Below, in pieces: positions 40,080-48,836 of a stretch of 64,000 bases of DNA. The stretch's first letter is position 1, and the number at the start of each line of letters is the position of its first letter. The notes under the pieces were generated by a model. That model was not told where the DNA came from. It worked only from the letters and a program-made list of their open reading frames with translations, and searched no databases. The DNA is taken from positions 1-64,000 of the forward strand of contig NZ_LBMD01000025.1 in NCBI RefSeq assembly GCF_001293645.1, read 5' to 3'. The translations under genes were made by a program, and so were the position numbers. Source of the DNA: Bacillus sp. CHD6a (lineage in GTDB: Bacteria; Bacillota; Bacilli; Bacillales; Bacillaceae_I).

Positions 40080-42884
40080 CTAATTTTTTGCTAACCAAAC
40101 TCTCATTGCAGACAATAGTTGTTCAAGTTTAAGTGGTTTGCTGATATAATCAGAAGCTCCCACTTCCAGACATTTTTCACGGTCACCTTTCATCGCTTTC
40201 GCAGTAAGGGCAATGATTGGGACGTCTTTATGTTTTTCTAGATTACGAATTGTTTTAATGGCTTTATATCCATCCATGACCGGCATCATAATATCCATTA
40301 AAATAATATCAACATGTTCGGTTTCATGGAGGATGTCGAGGCACTGTAATCCGTTCTCTGCTGTTAAGATATTCATATCCTCTTTGTTCAATGCATTATT
40401 CAGGGCATAGACGTTTCGATGGTCATCATCTACCACAACAACCGTCTTTCCTTTTAGGATATTAGAGATATCATTTTCTTCAACTATTGTTTGCGATTTA
40501 TTACGTACGTCTTCATTCCTCGCCATGTCTAGAACCATGTTTTCCTCTTCCAACAAATCTGTTTCAGATGTGGCTGCTACTTCCTGCCACGCTGCCTCTA
40601 CTTCTTTTATCTGAGGCATGCCTTTTGGTAGACTAGGAATCAATAGTGTGAAGACACTTCCCTCGCCCTCTTCGCTTTCTACAAACACACTGCCCCCCAA
40701 AAGATTAGAAAACTCTTTCGAGATGGAAAGGCCAAGTCCTGTGCCACCATACTTTCTCATCGTCGCTCCATCCCCTTGATGGAACGCTTCAAAAATAAGG
40801 GACTGCTTGTCCTTGGAAATGCCTATTCCGGTATCTTCCACAGATATTTTTAACCAAGTATCCGATATTACATTTGCGTTTGCTTTTAGAAGGTCCCTTT
40901 TTAGTGCCTTCTCGATTTTCACCGAGACTTTCCCTTGTTCTGTAAACTTAAACGCATTCGATAATAGATTTTTTACTATCTGTTGAAGACGTTGTTCATC
41001 TGTGAAAAATACATCTGGTAACTGATTTCCGCGAACAATCTCGTAATCCAGCTTTTTATGCTTGGCAATATGGGTGAATTGAAGCTCCAGGCGGTTGATG
41101 AACTCTTCCACATTCATTTCCCCAAACATCACTTCCAGCTTTTTCACCTCGACCTTGGAAAGATCAAGAATATCATTAATTAGATTCAACAAATCCTGAC
41201 CGGAAGAGTTGATGACACGGGAGAACTCTCTTTGTTCATCTGTTAATTGATCTTCCGGATCTTCCGCCAGCATTTCTGATAGTAATAGAATACTATTCAG
41301 CGGTGTTCTCAGCTCGTGGGACATATTTGCCAAAAACTCCGATTTATATTTTGAGCTAAGTTGAAGCTGTTTCGCTTTTTCTTCAAGCTCCGTTTTTGCA
41401 TGTTGAAGATCCGCAGATTTCTGTTCCGCATCGCGGGACCTTTCTTCAAGCTGCTCATTAATCATGCGCAACTCTTCTGATTGGGTCTGAAGCTCTTCTG
41501 ACTGAGCTTGCAATTCCTCAGACTGAGATTGCAGCTCCTCTGTTTGCGCTTGTGATTCAAGTAACAGACGCTCTACTTCCATTCTTCCTAGAATGTTGGT
41601 GATGGCAATTCCGAGCGTTTCCAACACTTTGTTTAAGAGCTGGCGATGCGTCTTTGTGAATTCTGTTAATGTCGCCATTTCAATCACGGCAATCACTTCA
41701 TCTTTTACGATGACAGGAGCAATGATGATACTCTTCGGTTTAATATGCCCAATTCCTGTCGTAATGACGGAATAGGCTTCAGGGACATCCTCCAGTAGGA
41801 TTACCTTTTTGTCCCAGGCGCACTGTCCTACCAACCCCTCACGCAACTTATATGCTTCTCCACCAACTTCTTCTGCACCGTCAGCATAGGTCGCAATTTT
41901 TCGATAGGAGGATTCTTTTCCTTCCCCATCCAACAGATAAAAAGCACCAAGCTTTGCATCCGTAAGAGGTGTTAAGGTTGCAATGAACTTTTGTGCAAGT
42001 GAGTCTGTAGAAACATTACGGTGATAGAGGTTAATAATATCTGCAGAATTTTTTTGCACCCAGTTTTGTCTACCAATTTCTTCTGTAAACTGTTTTTCTT
42101 TCTTATGATAAGTTTCAATGGATGAAGCCATCGTGTTAAATGCTACCGATATTTCTCCAATTTCATCCTTTATGCCTGTGCTTAATCGAGGCAAAACAGA
42201 TAGGTCATTATAGTTAATATCTTTAATTCCATTCTTGACTTCATCTAGACGTCTGTTTGTGCTTCGAATTACCCAAAGTGTGGTCAGGACAATTACCATT
42301 AATGATAGGATGACGGCCGTAACCATAATAATGATTAGAGTTTGATAGGTTTCATTTGCGTTTGACAAAGTATCTTGCATAAACGATTCCTGCATATCTT
42401 TAAAATCAGATATGTCTTGCAGAAGTGCTGTTCTCGTATCAAGTTGAGAAACATAGATGTCTTGCAACTCTCCATTAGAAGCACCATTGTTAATTTCGGA
42501 AACAATTTGTTGTTCCATAACCCAGTACGAATCGTAACGTTCTTGAATACTACGTATTAACGCCTTTGTTTCTCTCCGCTCTAGAACAGCTTCCAATTCT
42601 ATGATGTTGGTTCTGGCAGCTTCTCTATTTTCTGCTATGTTTTCTAGATTATCTGTTATATCTTCTGCGGCATCCCTATTAATAATAAACAATAGCTGCC
42701 TGTCTGTTTCATAGAATAACTGTCTAATATCAGTCGCTTTGTTGACTTTGTAATACCTGTCCTCTACTATTTCGAGCATGTTTGTCTTCATGGAATTGCT
42801 CATTAATAGAATGACAGACAATAGCAAAACAAGCGAAACCACCGTAACCCCCAGCCCGACGAATTGTTTTCTCTTAAAGCTCAC
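40080..42884 (-). CDS. rsbK: RsbK-like hybrid sensor histidine kinase
   Basis: A 934-residue membrane kinase. In order: TM1 (~residues 7-28); an extracytoplasmic CHASE3-like helical region (~29-175); TM2 (~176-200); HAMP; GAF (~280-430); a coiled coil with four repeats of the form [S/A/T]QSEEL (~438-500); HisKA with His523 in MSHELRTPLNS; HATPase (NLLSNAFKFT, DTGIGI, GTGLGLSI); a linker; and a C-terminal receiver with Asp864 (LMDIMMP). This is the RsbK layout of B. cereus. I chose GTG 42884 with GGGAG 5 nt upstream; earlier ATGs lack an SD. It is expected to pass phosphate to RsbY. Confidence 0.9.
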   Translation of the reverse strand: MSFKRKQFVGLGVTVVSLVLLLSVILLMSNSMKTNMLEIVEDRYYKVNKATDIRQLFYETDRQLLFIINRDAAEDITDNLENIAENREAARTNIIELEAVLERRETKALIRSIQERYDSYWVMEQQIVSEINNGASNGELQDIYVSQLDTRTALLQDISDFKDMQESFMQDTLSNANETYQTLIIIMVTAVILSLMVIVLTTLWVIRSTNRRLDEVKNGIKDINYNDLSVLPRLSTGIKDEIGEISVAFNTMASSIETYHKKEKQFTEEIGRQNWVQKNSADIINLYHRNVSTDSLAQKFIATLTPLTDAKLGAFYLLDGEGKESSYRKIATYADGAEEVGGEAYKLREGLVGQCAWDKKVILLEDVPEAYSVITTGIGHIKPKSIIIAPVIVKDEVIAVIEMATLTEFTKTHRQLLNKVLETLGIAITNILGRMEVERLLLESQAQTEELQSQSEELQAQSEELQTQSEELRMINEQLEERSRDAEQKSADLQHAKTELEEKAKQLQLSSKYKSEFLANMSHELRTPLNSILLLSEMLAEDPEDQLTDEQREFSRVINSSGQDLLNLINDILDLSKVEVKKLEVMFGEMNVEEFINRLELQFTHIAKHKKLDYEIVRGNQLPDVFFTDEQRLQQIVKNLLSNAFKFTEQGKVSVKIEKALKRDLLKANANVISDTWLKISVEDTGIGISKDKQSLIFEAFHQGDGATMRKYGGTGLGLSISKEFSNLLGGSVFVESEEGEGSVFTLLIPSLPKGMPQIKEVEAAWQEVAATSETDLLEEENMVLDMARNEDVRNKSQTIVEENDISNILKGKTVVVVDDDHRNVYALNNALNKEDMNILTAENGLQCLDILHETEHVDIILMDIMMPVMDGYKAIKTIRNLEKHKDVPIIALTAKAMKGDREKCLEVGASDYISKPLKLEQLLSAMRVWLAKN

Positions 42885-43019
42885 CGCAACTCCCACTTTC
42901 ATTGATTTATGATGCCAAAACGCACGCAATTATTGAGATTAATTATACCAGTTAGAGGAAATAGTGGTCGAGTTTGGATGCTCGGAGTTAGAAGATTTTT
43001 GTTCAAGTAAAAAACAGAA

Positions 43020-43058
43020 AAATGCCTGGTTCTCTTCTTATTAGAAGAACCCGGCATT
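43020..43058 (-). terminator. Terminator of the 43.1-kb membrane protein gene
   Basis: On the minus strand, GCCGGGTTCTTCT / AGAAGAGAACCAGGC, a long stem with a 4-nt loop, is followed by ATTTTT, just past the stop at 43061. Confidence 0.82.
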
Positions 43059-43060
43059 TT

Positions 43061-43687
43061 TCATATTTCCTTAGATGAAATTGGAAGAAATAATTTAATT
43101 CCTCTTTTATTAAAGGGCAATAGTTTCATATCAGCTATCAAGTGGCTGATATAGGAAATGGTGCATGTTAAGAATACTCCGTTAATAGAAAGTGAGTGTT
43201 CTAGCTTTAAAGCTATGTAAGCGAAAAATGCTACACCAAGTAGGGAGTGGGTATAACTTCGGTGGGACACCAAGGAAGCCACTATGATATAGACGCCAAA
43301 AAGCATCACCCACATTTGTTGCAGGGAAACACCTCCTATAATAACCCCTGCACCAGTGATGGTAAGCATATGTTTCTGTTTGATGAAGGAAGAAATAAGA
43401 ATCATAAGCGCTCCAATTCCTATTCCCCTCAACTTTTCCTCTAGGGTTCCTTCATATAAACTGTATAGGATCATCATTGTTCCTATGATTTGAGCAATTA
43501 ATCTCGTCACTTTGTGGGATAACGTTATTCTTCCGCGGAGTTTCCCGTCAATATCAAGGTCTGGCACAAGGCCTGATATGGTCCCAATGCTGACTAAGAT
43601 AAGAGTGGTAGTTGGGGTTGTGTTTAACGTGTTTGCTACTGCGAAACCTGTAGCTGCCCCTATGGCTGCATGTGCAGTTCCATTCAT
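43061..43687 (-). CDS. YdjM-like membrane metal-dependent hydrolase family protein
   Basis: A 208-residue protein with five to six hydrophobic segments and the polar motifs NGTAHAAIGAATG, GLVPDLDIDG, THKVTR-like SHKVTRLI and HRSYTHSLLG plus SYISHLIADM. These His/Asp motifs within membrane segments define the YdjM/putative metal-dependent hydrolase family, also represented here by yfhP. The substrate and reaction are not established for the family. Confidence 0.85.
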   Translation of the reverse strand: MNGTAHAAIGAATGFAVANTLNTTPTTTLILVSIGTISGLVPDLDIDGKLRGRITLSHKVTRLIAQIIGTMMILYSLYEGTLEEKLRGIGIGALMILISSFIKQKHMLTITGAGVIIGGVSLQQMWVMLFGVYIIVASLVSHRSYTHSLLGVAFFAYIALKLEHSLSINGVFLTCTISYISHLIADMKLLPFNKRGIKLFLPISSKEI

Positions 43688-43889
43688 GTTTTATTTCACC
43701 TCTGTCTGACGTTCTGAGTTGGTGATGTGTCAGAATTCCCTTTAAATCTTCGATTATGAAACATCACATTTTAGCTATTTTACAAGAAAACATTTGTTCT
43801 GTTTAGGTGCAAAAGTCCTGATTGTTAGTGACTGGGAACCAGGGGATGCGGGTATGTTGGGAAAATGTATTTTTGGAGTGGATAGTGCG
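43688..43889. other. Intergenic DNA, no gene
   Basis: This is part of a 585-bp gap. A short reading frame from 43794 has no SD and unusual composition, so I do not call it. Confidence 0.4.
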
Positions 43890-43943
43890 AATCGCCCGAT
43901 TGTACCTGTAAATCGCCCGATTCCTCGCTATTTTCGCCCGATT
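43890..43943. repeat. Three 21-bp-phased palindromic iterons
   Basis: AATCGCCCGATT occurs at 43890-43901 and 43911-43922, and TTTCGCCCGATT at 43932-43943. Starts are exactly 21 bp apart, that is, two helical turns. Each is a palindrome AATCG-CC-CGATT (the third has one arm altered). Confidence 0.75.
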
Positions 43944-44030
43944 CCCGGGTCACATACCCCCAATAGCTTTCTAATCATCGACTCCTGTTGTACTAAACTC
44001 TAATATAAAATGCCCCTCCCACTTGAAAGT

Positions 44031-44247
44031 GAGGCCACTGAAAAACTGATAACGTAAAGTTTTTATTGATTCCTAGCTGTTGATTGGAGCAAAAGGCGAA
44101 GACTCCTGAGGGAGATAGCGCTAGGTGGAGACCCCGCAGGCGTAGCCGAGGAGGCTGTCGTCAGCCCCTAGGAAAGCGAAGCCATTTGCGGAAATCAACA
44201 GCGGTGTTTAATAAAATTTCAAAATCAAGGTCTTTTTCAGTGGCTTC
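44031..44247. mobile_element. MITE-like inverted-repeat element, copy D (inverted)
   Basis: A 217-bp element, reverse orientation to copies A-C, with ends GAGGCCACTGAAAAAC / TTTTTCAGTGGCTTC. The flanks CTTGAAAGT (left) and CTTGAAGT (right) look like a target duplication with one extra A. Removing it joins CCCCTCCCACTTGAA to AGTGCAGGGGA, a hairpin at the 3' end of the DUF2161 gene, so it probably split a terminator. Confidence 0.82.
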
Positions 44248-44272
44248 CTTGAAGTGCAGGGGAGTCTCCAAC

Positions 44273-44992
44273 TCAATCCATTTTCTTCAAAAAGTGCTCC
44301 ACAAGCTCGCTATGATCACAAAGTTCCTTCTTTCCTTTCTCACTGATCACATAGGTCCCCCGCTTTACGCGCTCAAACCAGCGGTAATAGTTCTTCGTTA
44401 ATATGGAGGAGGTTTTTTCGCCCGTTCCTAAATCCCGCAAAGCCTTTGGCGACAGAGGACCTAACTTTTCAAGAAAACATGCAATTTGAACGCAGTTCTC
44501 TTTATAAGCAGTTCTTATCTTTACTCGGTTGCTACCTCCGAGATTGACATCAGATGAACGCCCGTCCATCTCTTTGACCAATGCATCACGCTTTCGCTTA
44601 TGTTGACGCATGCTTTTAGCTCGGTCAAACGGAACTGGATCAAACATAACCTCCACACGCTTCCCTCGCCCACTGAATGACACTACAATTAAGCCCAGTT
44701 CAAGCCGCTTAATCAAATGACACAAATCAGTCCAACGTTTTGAACGCCTGCTAAAAGATGGCTTTGGAATCGCAATATATACGAGGTCCGTAAGCTTTTG
44801 CCGCTTCGTCGCCTGTATGAGCAGCTGAACATTTAAAGTCAGCTTTAGCTCTACTACAACCACCGCTTCGCCTTTCACCATCGCAATATCGCAGTCGTTC
44901 ACTTCCCCGTAAACCTCATAGCCTTCTTTGACAAAATGCTTTTGAATTGGTTTATACAAATCTACTTCATATATTTTTTTCTTTTCCGTCAT
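44273..44992 (-). CDS. DUF2161 putative PD-(D/E)XK phosphodiesterase
   Basis: A 239-residue soluble protein. The N-terminal part YEVDLYKPIQKHFVKEGYEVYGEVNDCDIAMVKGEAVVVVELKLTLN has the D-x(n)-E-x-K pattern of a PD-(D/E)XK nuclease core (D in NDCDI, E-L-K). A basic central region and a C-terminal winged-helix-like domain (LGPLSPKALRDLGTG...YYRWFERVKRGTYVISEKG) follow. It is 19 bp downstream of the SNF2 helicase gene, so almost certainly in the same operon. The SD GGGAGG is 13 nt from the ATG. Confidence 0.82.
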   Translation of the reverse strand: MTEKKKIYEVDLYKPIQKHFVKEGYEVYGEVNDCDIAMVKGEAVVVVELKLTLNVQLLIQATKRQKLTDLVYIAIPKPSFSRRSKRWTDLCHLIKRLELGLIVVSFSGRGKRVEVMFDPVPFDRAKSMRQHKRKRDALVKEMDGRSSDVNLGGSNRVKIRTAYKENCVQIACFLEKLGPLSPKALRDLGTGEKTSSILTKNYYRWFERVKRGTYVISEKGKKELCDHSELVEHFLKKMD

Positions 44993-45011
44993 GCTTACAC
45001 ACCAACCTCCC

Positions 45012-48000
45012 CTAAATGGAAAGAATCTCTCGGATATCCTCCTCCGTTAATGACTTTGATATTCTTTCATCAGGGTCTATTATTTCCTCTATTAAATGTC
45101 TCTTTTTATCTTGCAATTCGTTCATTTTTTCTTCAATCGTTCCCCTTGTTACAAGCTTTATCACCTGAACCTTTTGCGTTTGGCCCATACGGTGGGCACG
45201 GTCAGCCGCCTGCTCTTCCACTGCGGGATTCCACCAAAGATCATATAAGATAACAGTGTCAGCACCAGTCAGGTTAAGACCAGTCCCACCTGCCTTTAGC
45301 GAAATTAAGAAAAAGTCTCTTTCCCCAGAATTGAACCTTTCACAACGTTCTACTCTTTCTTCTGATGGAGTTTGGCCGTCCAGATAAAAGTAGGGAATTC
45401 CTTGAAATGCAAGCTCTCTTCCTATCAGCTCCAGCATTTTTGTAAATTGGGAGAAAATAAGCACCCTTCTGCCTGAACCCTGAGATTCTTCAATTAATTG
45501 TAAGAGCATGTCAAACTTCGCAGACCTTCCCTTATATCCGTTAACAAAAAGCGTGGGATGGCAACATATTTGGCGGAGCCTTGTTAACCCAGCCAGTATT
45601 CTAATTTTATTTTTCCTCAAAGTGTCTTTGTTCAAATGTTTCAATGTGTCATGTCGAAGCTTTGCAAGATAAGCTGCATAAAGCTTCTTTTGCTCTGGTA
45701 AAAGCTCTACTGATTCCAAGCTTTCAAGTTTCTCCGGCAATTCCGCCAGTACATCCTCTTTCACACGCCGAAGCATAAAGGGCCGGATTCTACGTGAGAT
45801 GGTTTTTCTAGTCAAATTGCTGTATTCCTTCAATCCCATAAACAACTCAGGAAAGACAACATGAAAAATAGACCACAGCTCTTCGAGAGAATTTTCAACA
45901 GGAGTCCCTGTTAAAGCAAATTTATTATCGGCTTTCACTCGTTTCACTGCACGAAACGTTTGAGTAACTGGATTTTTAAAGGCCTGTGCTTCATCAAAAA
46001 ACACCGTATGGAAAAGGTTAGCAGCATATAGGTTAATATCACGACGCAACAAAGGATAGGAAGTGATGACGACATCCACTTCTTTTATCTGAGAAAAAGC
46101 CTGTTCACGTTCCTTTCGAGTTCCATCCATAATGAGAGCCTTGAACTCTGGGGCAAATTTACCAATTTCACTAAGCCAGTTATAGGTTAGTGAGGAAGGA
46201 GTAACAATCAATACTGGACACCTGTTATGGCGGATATCAGGTAGCTCAGAGAGGATAAATGTGATACTCTGCAAGGTTTTCCCAAGTCCCATATCATCAG
46301 CCAAGATTCCACCAAAACCATAGTGAGCAAGTGTTTTCATCCATCTGTAGCCTTGTATTTGGTAATCTCTTATGAGGTTAGCCACTTGATTTGGAACTTG
46401 AAAATGGTCACCACTTGGATTTCTTACGTCCTCCAGAAATTGGCGGAAACTCTCTTCTAAGGAAAACACACCCTCATCTGTTACGGAATCCATCATCTTG
46501 AAGCCTTTAATTATGGGGACATTTAAACCCTGTTCTAAATCCTCATTTTGCACTGGATTGGCTTGTAAAAAACGTTGAATCTCCTCAAATTCCCTCGTCT
46601 CCAAAGAAAGTATTGAGCCACTCTTCAAACGATAATATTTTCTTTTTTCCTCTAATGCATGTAAAAGCTCCCTGATTTGCGATTCTGGTATGCCGTCCAT
46701 TTCAAATTTAAATTCTAGCCAATTTGTGCGCTCTTTTTTTACTCTAATTCGTATTTGCGGCTTAGCAGGCTCTCTAAAAATACGATTTCTAATAGCAGTT
46801 GTTGCATACACTTGTACAAAACGTTGCAACTTAGGCAACATATGATAGAGAAATTGGTACTCCAGCTCTTCGTTGTGAAGAAAGTATCCTTCTTCTGTAC
46901 TACCAAATTCACTGTCCTCCATTAGATCAAGGATTAATTGCTCCTTATCATAATCGCGGATAATCATGGTGTTCATCCGGTGTTCTCTTGGATCTAATGG
47001 ATTAATCATCACCTGTTCGTATTGAAACTCTAAACTTGCTAAAAGCCGATTTTTCACTCTGTCCAAATAAAGTATTGCTACTAATGGGGTTTTTGCAAAA
47101 CGCTTGGCGACCGCTTCATCAAGTTCCACTTTTCCGAGTTTTCGTAAGCCCGGCACTACCTTCTCCATAAACACCTGAACCTGATTTGGAGCAATAGGGA
47201 TGGAATTTGTCCTAGATGCATCCAACATTCTTTTCAACTCAGCAAGTCGATGACAGTCATCCGTCTCCAAGGATATAAAGTATCCATCCTTAAAAACAAT
47301 ATTATATGCTCTGAAAACCACTACACTATTTAGCCCATCAACCTTTAGTAGAACCCCATTTGCGTTATCTTCTGTAAAAGAAAAATGAAGGGAAAGAGGG
47401 TCTTTTACTAACTTAAAGCCTTCGTATGCTTGCTTATTAAGAAGTGTTTTCACATCTACCTGCTGTAAAAGCGGTGCAATTTTTCTAAAGGAGGATGGTG
47501 GAAGAATTAGTGCTTGTGGCGATTTTTCCATTTGCTCCATAAATGTTTTTTCATCATCTAAAATGTCTATTAAATGGTGAATTACAGCATCCGCTTCTTT
47601 TTTGAAGCATTGAATCTTTGGGTCAAAGAAGTCACTTTGCTTTCCATTCTTAATAAAATGTAATAGTTTACGCGGATCTTGGACAACGCTCTGCTGCAAC
47701 GAAAGCTCTATTCCAAGAAAATTTTCTTCATCTTTTAATACTGGTTTTATAAAGAAATCTACGTCTACCACTTCTCTTTTTTCGAAATGCATCTGACTGC
47801 CACTTGAAGGTTTCTTATCTGCTTGGAATAGGCGGAACACTTCTCCTGACAAGTCTTGCTGTGACAAGTGACTTTCATGAATCGTTAAAAGTACAGCTGC
47901 AATATGCTGACATTCTATTTTTACGGAAGCTAGCTTTGGACAACTACAGCTTGTATGAAAATCTCCGGTTCCATCCGTCCTTATGACAACCCGGAAATCC

Positions 48001-48146
48001 TCGGAGGCCATAACAACAGCAACACACCGATCATTCGTCCACTCTTCTATCTTTACTTTATCCGCTCTACGAAATGCCTCCCCGCTTTTTAAGGAAACAG
48101 AACCACATCGTTCTTGTATGAGTTTTTTATCTACATGTATGTTCAT
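45012..48146 (-). CDS. SNF2-family helicase with SWIM zinc finger
   Basis: A 1044-residue protein. Near the N-terminus is a SWIM finger CSCPKLASVKIECQH (C-x-C...C-x-H, ~residues 57-71). A ~500-residue SNF2-associated region follows, then the ATPase with motif I DDMGLGKTLQ, motif II FFDEAQAFKN (DEAQ rather than DEAH), ALTGTPVEN, and helicase C-terminal motifs LIFSQFTKMLELI, LKAGGTGLNLT and QAADRAHRMGQ. It is probably a double-stranded-DNA translocase. I chose ATG 48146 (AAAGGAG upstream) over 48221. It is paired with a nuclease-like gene. Confidence 0.92.
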   Translation of the reverse strand: MNIHVDKKLIQERCGSVSLKSGEAFRRADKVKIEEWTNDRCVAVVMASEDFRVVIRTDGTGDFHTSCSCPKLASVKIECQHIAAVLLTIHESHLSQQDLSGEVFRLFQADKKPSSGSQMHFEKREVVDVDFFIKPVLKDEENFLGIELSLQQSVVQDPRKLLHFIKNGKQSDFFDPKIQCFKKEADAVIHHLIDILDDEKTFMEQMEKSPQALILPPSSFRKIAPLLQQVDVKTLLNKQAYEGFKLVKDPLSLHFSFTEDNANGVLLKVDGLNSVVVFRAYNIVFKDGYFISLETDDCHRLAELKRMLDASRTNSIPIAPNQVQVFMEKVVPGLRKLGKVELDEAVAKRFAKTPLVAILYLDRVKNRLLASLEFQYEQVMINPLDPREHRMNTMIIRDYDKEQLILDLMEDSEFGSTEEGYFLHNEELEYQFLYHMLPKLQRFVQVYATTAIRNRIFREPAKPQIRIRVKKERTNWLEFKFEMDGIPESQIRELLHALEEKRKYYRLKSGSILSLETREFEEIQRFLQANPVQNEDLEQGLNVPIIKGFKMMDSVTDEGVFSLEESFRQFLEDVRNPSGDHFQVPNQVANLIRDYQIQGYRWMKTLAHYGFGGILADDMGLGKTLQSITFILSELPDIRHNRCPVLIVTPSSLTYNWLSEIGKFAPEFKALIMDGTRKEREQAFSQIKEVDVVITSYPLLRRDINLYAANLFHTVFFDEAQAFKNPVTQTFRAVKRVKADNKFALTGTPVENSLEELWSIFHVVFPELFMGLKEYSNLTRKTISRRIRPFMLRRVKEDVLAELPEKLESLESVELLPEQKKLYAAYLAKLRHDTLKHLNKDTLRKNKIRILAGLTRLRQICCHPTLFVNGYKGRSAKFDMLLQLIEESQGSGRRVLIFSQFTKMLELIGRELAFQGIPYFYLDGQTPSEERVERCERFNSGERDFFLISLKAGGTGLNLTGADTVILYDLWWNPAVEEQAADRAHRMGQTQKVQVIKLVTRGTIEEKMNELQDKKRHLIEEIIDPDERISKSLTEEDIREILSI

Positions 48147-48259
48147 GTGGTGTTCTCCTTTCAGGGTGGATTTCCACTTTATTATGTAGATTGTAACATA
48201 CAATAAGAAGCACAGCCCCATAGTCTCGCAAGCTGTGTCTCCGGTTTTCTATATTCTTC

Positions 48260-48751
48260 TTACACTCTTAATTTCATTTCATCAACTGCTTCGTTCAATC
48301 TTCCAAGATCATAAATTCCTTTCATCAGAAAGAATTTGATTACAAGGTCAGAAATATCGTTTTCCGACAAGGATAACCCTGCAGCACCAAGCAGGTCTTC
48401 TGTTTCTTTTTCATCAAGTCCCAAGGCAAAAGCCAATGCCACCATCGTTGCTTTTTTGGGACGATAATCCGGATTGGTTCGTATTTTAGAAAAGTGTTTC
48501 CGGTCCAAACCGGCCTTTTTATATATCTCCGCATCTGTTCCGCCATGGCGGTCCATGTAATGAAACAGGACCTGTTGAAGAGTGGGCTTCTTATTATTTT
48601 TAATAAACTCTTCTATCTCAAAGATATCACTTTTTTCATGTAAAATAGGAGATTCATTGTAGCAGATGTAATCTTCTTTCCCACGTACATCATAAATTCG
48701 ATGCTGCCAAATAAATTCTTCGAGTTCCTCCAAAAACTTTTTATCTACCAT
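48260..48751 (-). CDS. HTH-domain protein divergent from VWA gene
   Basis: A 163-residue soluble protein. Residues ~1-60 are acidic and helical (YNESPILHEKSD). Residues ~70-125 form an XRE/Cro-like HTH: TDAEIYKKAGLDRKHFSKIR, then KKATMVALAFALGLDEKETEDLL. A C-terminal helix follows (DLVIKFFLMKGIYDL). GGAGG is 7 nt from the ATG. It is divergently transcribed from the VWA gene with an 85-bp shared promoter region. I do not know its function; a regulator or partner of the VWA protein is the natural hypothesis. Confidence 0.75.
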   Translation of the reverse strand: MVDKKFLEELEEFIWQHRIYDVRGKEDYICYNESPILHEKSDIFEIEEFIKNNKKPTLQQVLFHYMDRHGGTDAEIYKKAGLDRKHFSKIRTNPDYRPKKATMVALAFALGLDEKETEDLLGAAGLSLSENDISDLVIKFFLMKGIYDLGRLNEAVDEMKLRV

Positions 48752-48836
48752 TCTCCTACCTCCAAATGTCGCTTAAAAGGCGACCATTTTATGGATATTA
48801 TTAGTTATTATTATAGCATGAAGGAGGAGGATGAAA

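Noticed and set aside
43794-44003. Plus-strand ORF of 69 codons over the iterons
   Set aside because: No SD, no family resemblance, and it covers direct palindromic repeats.
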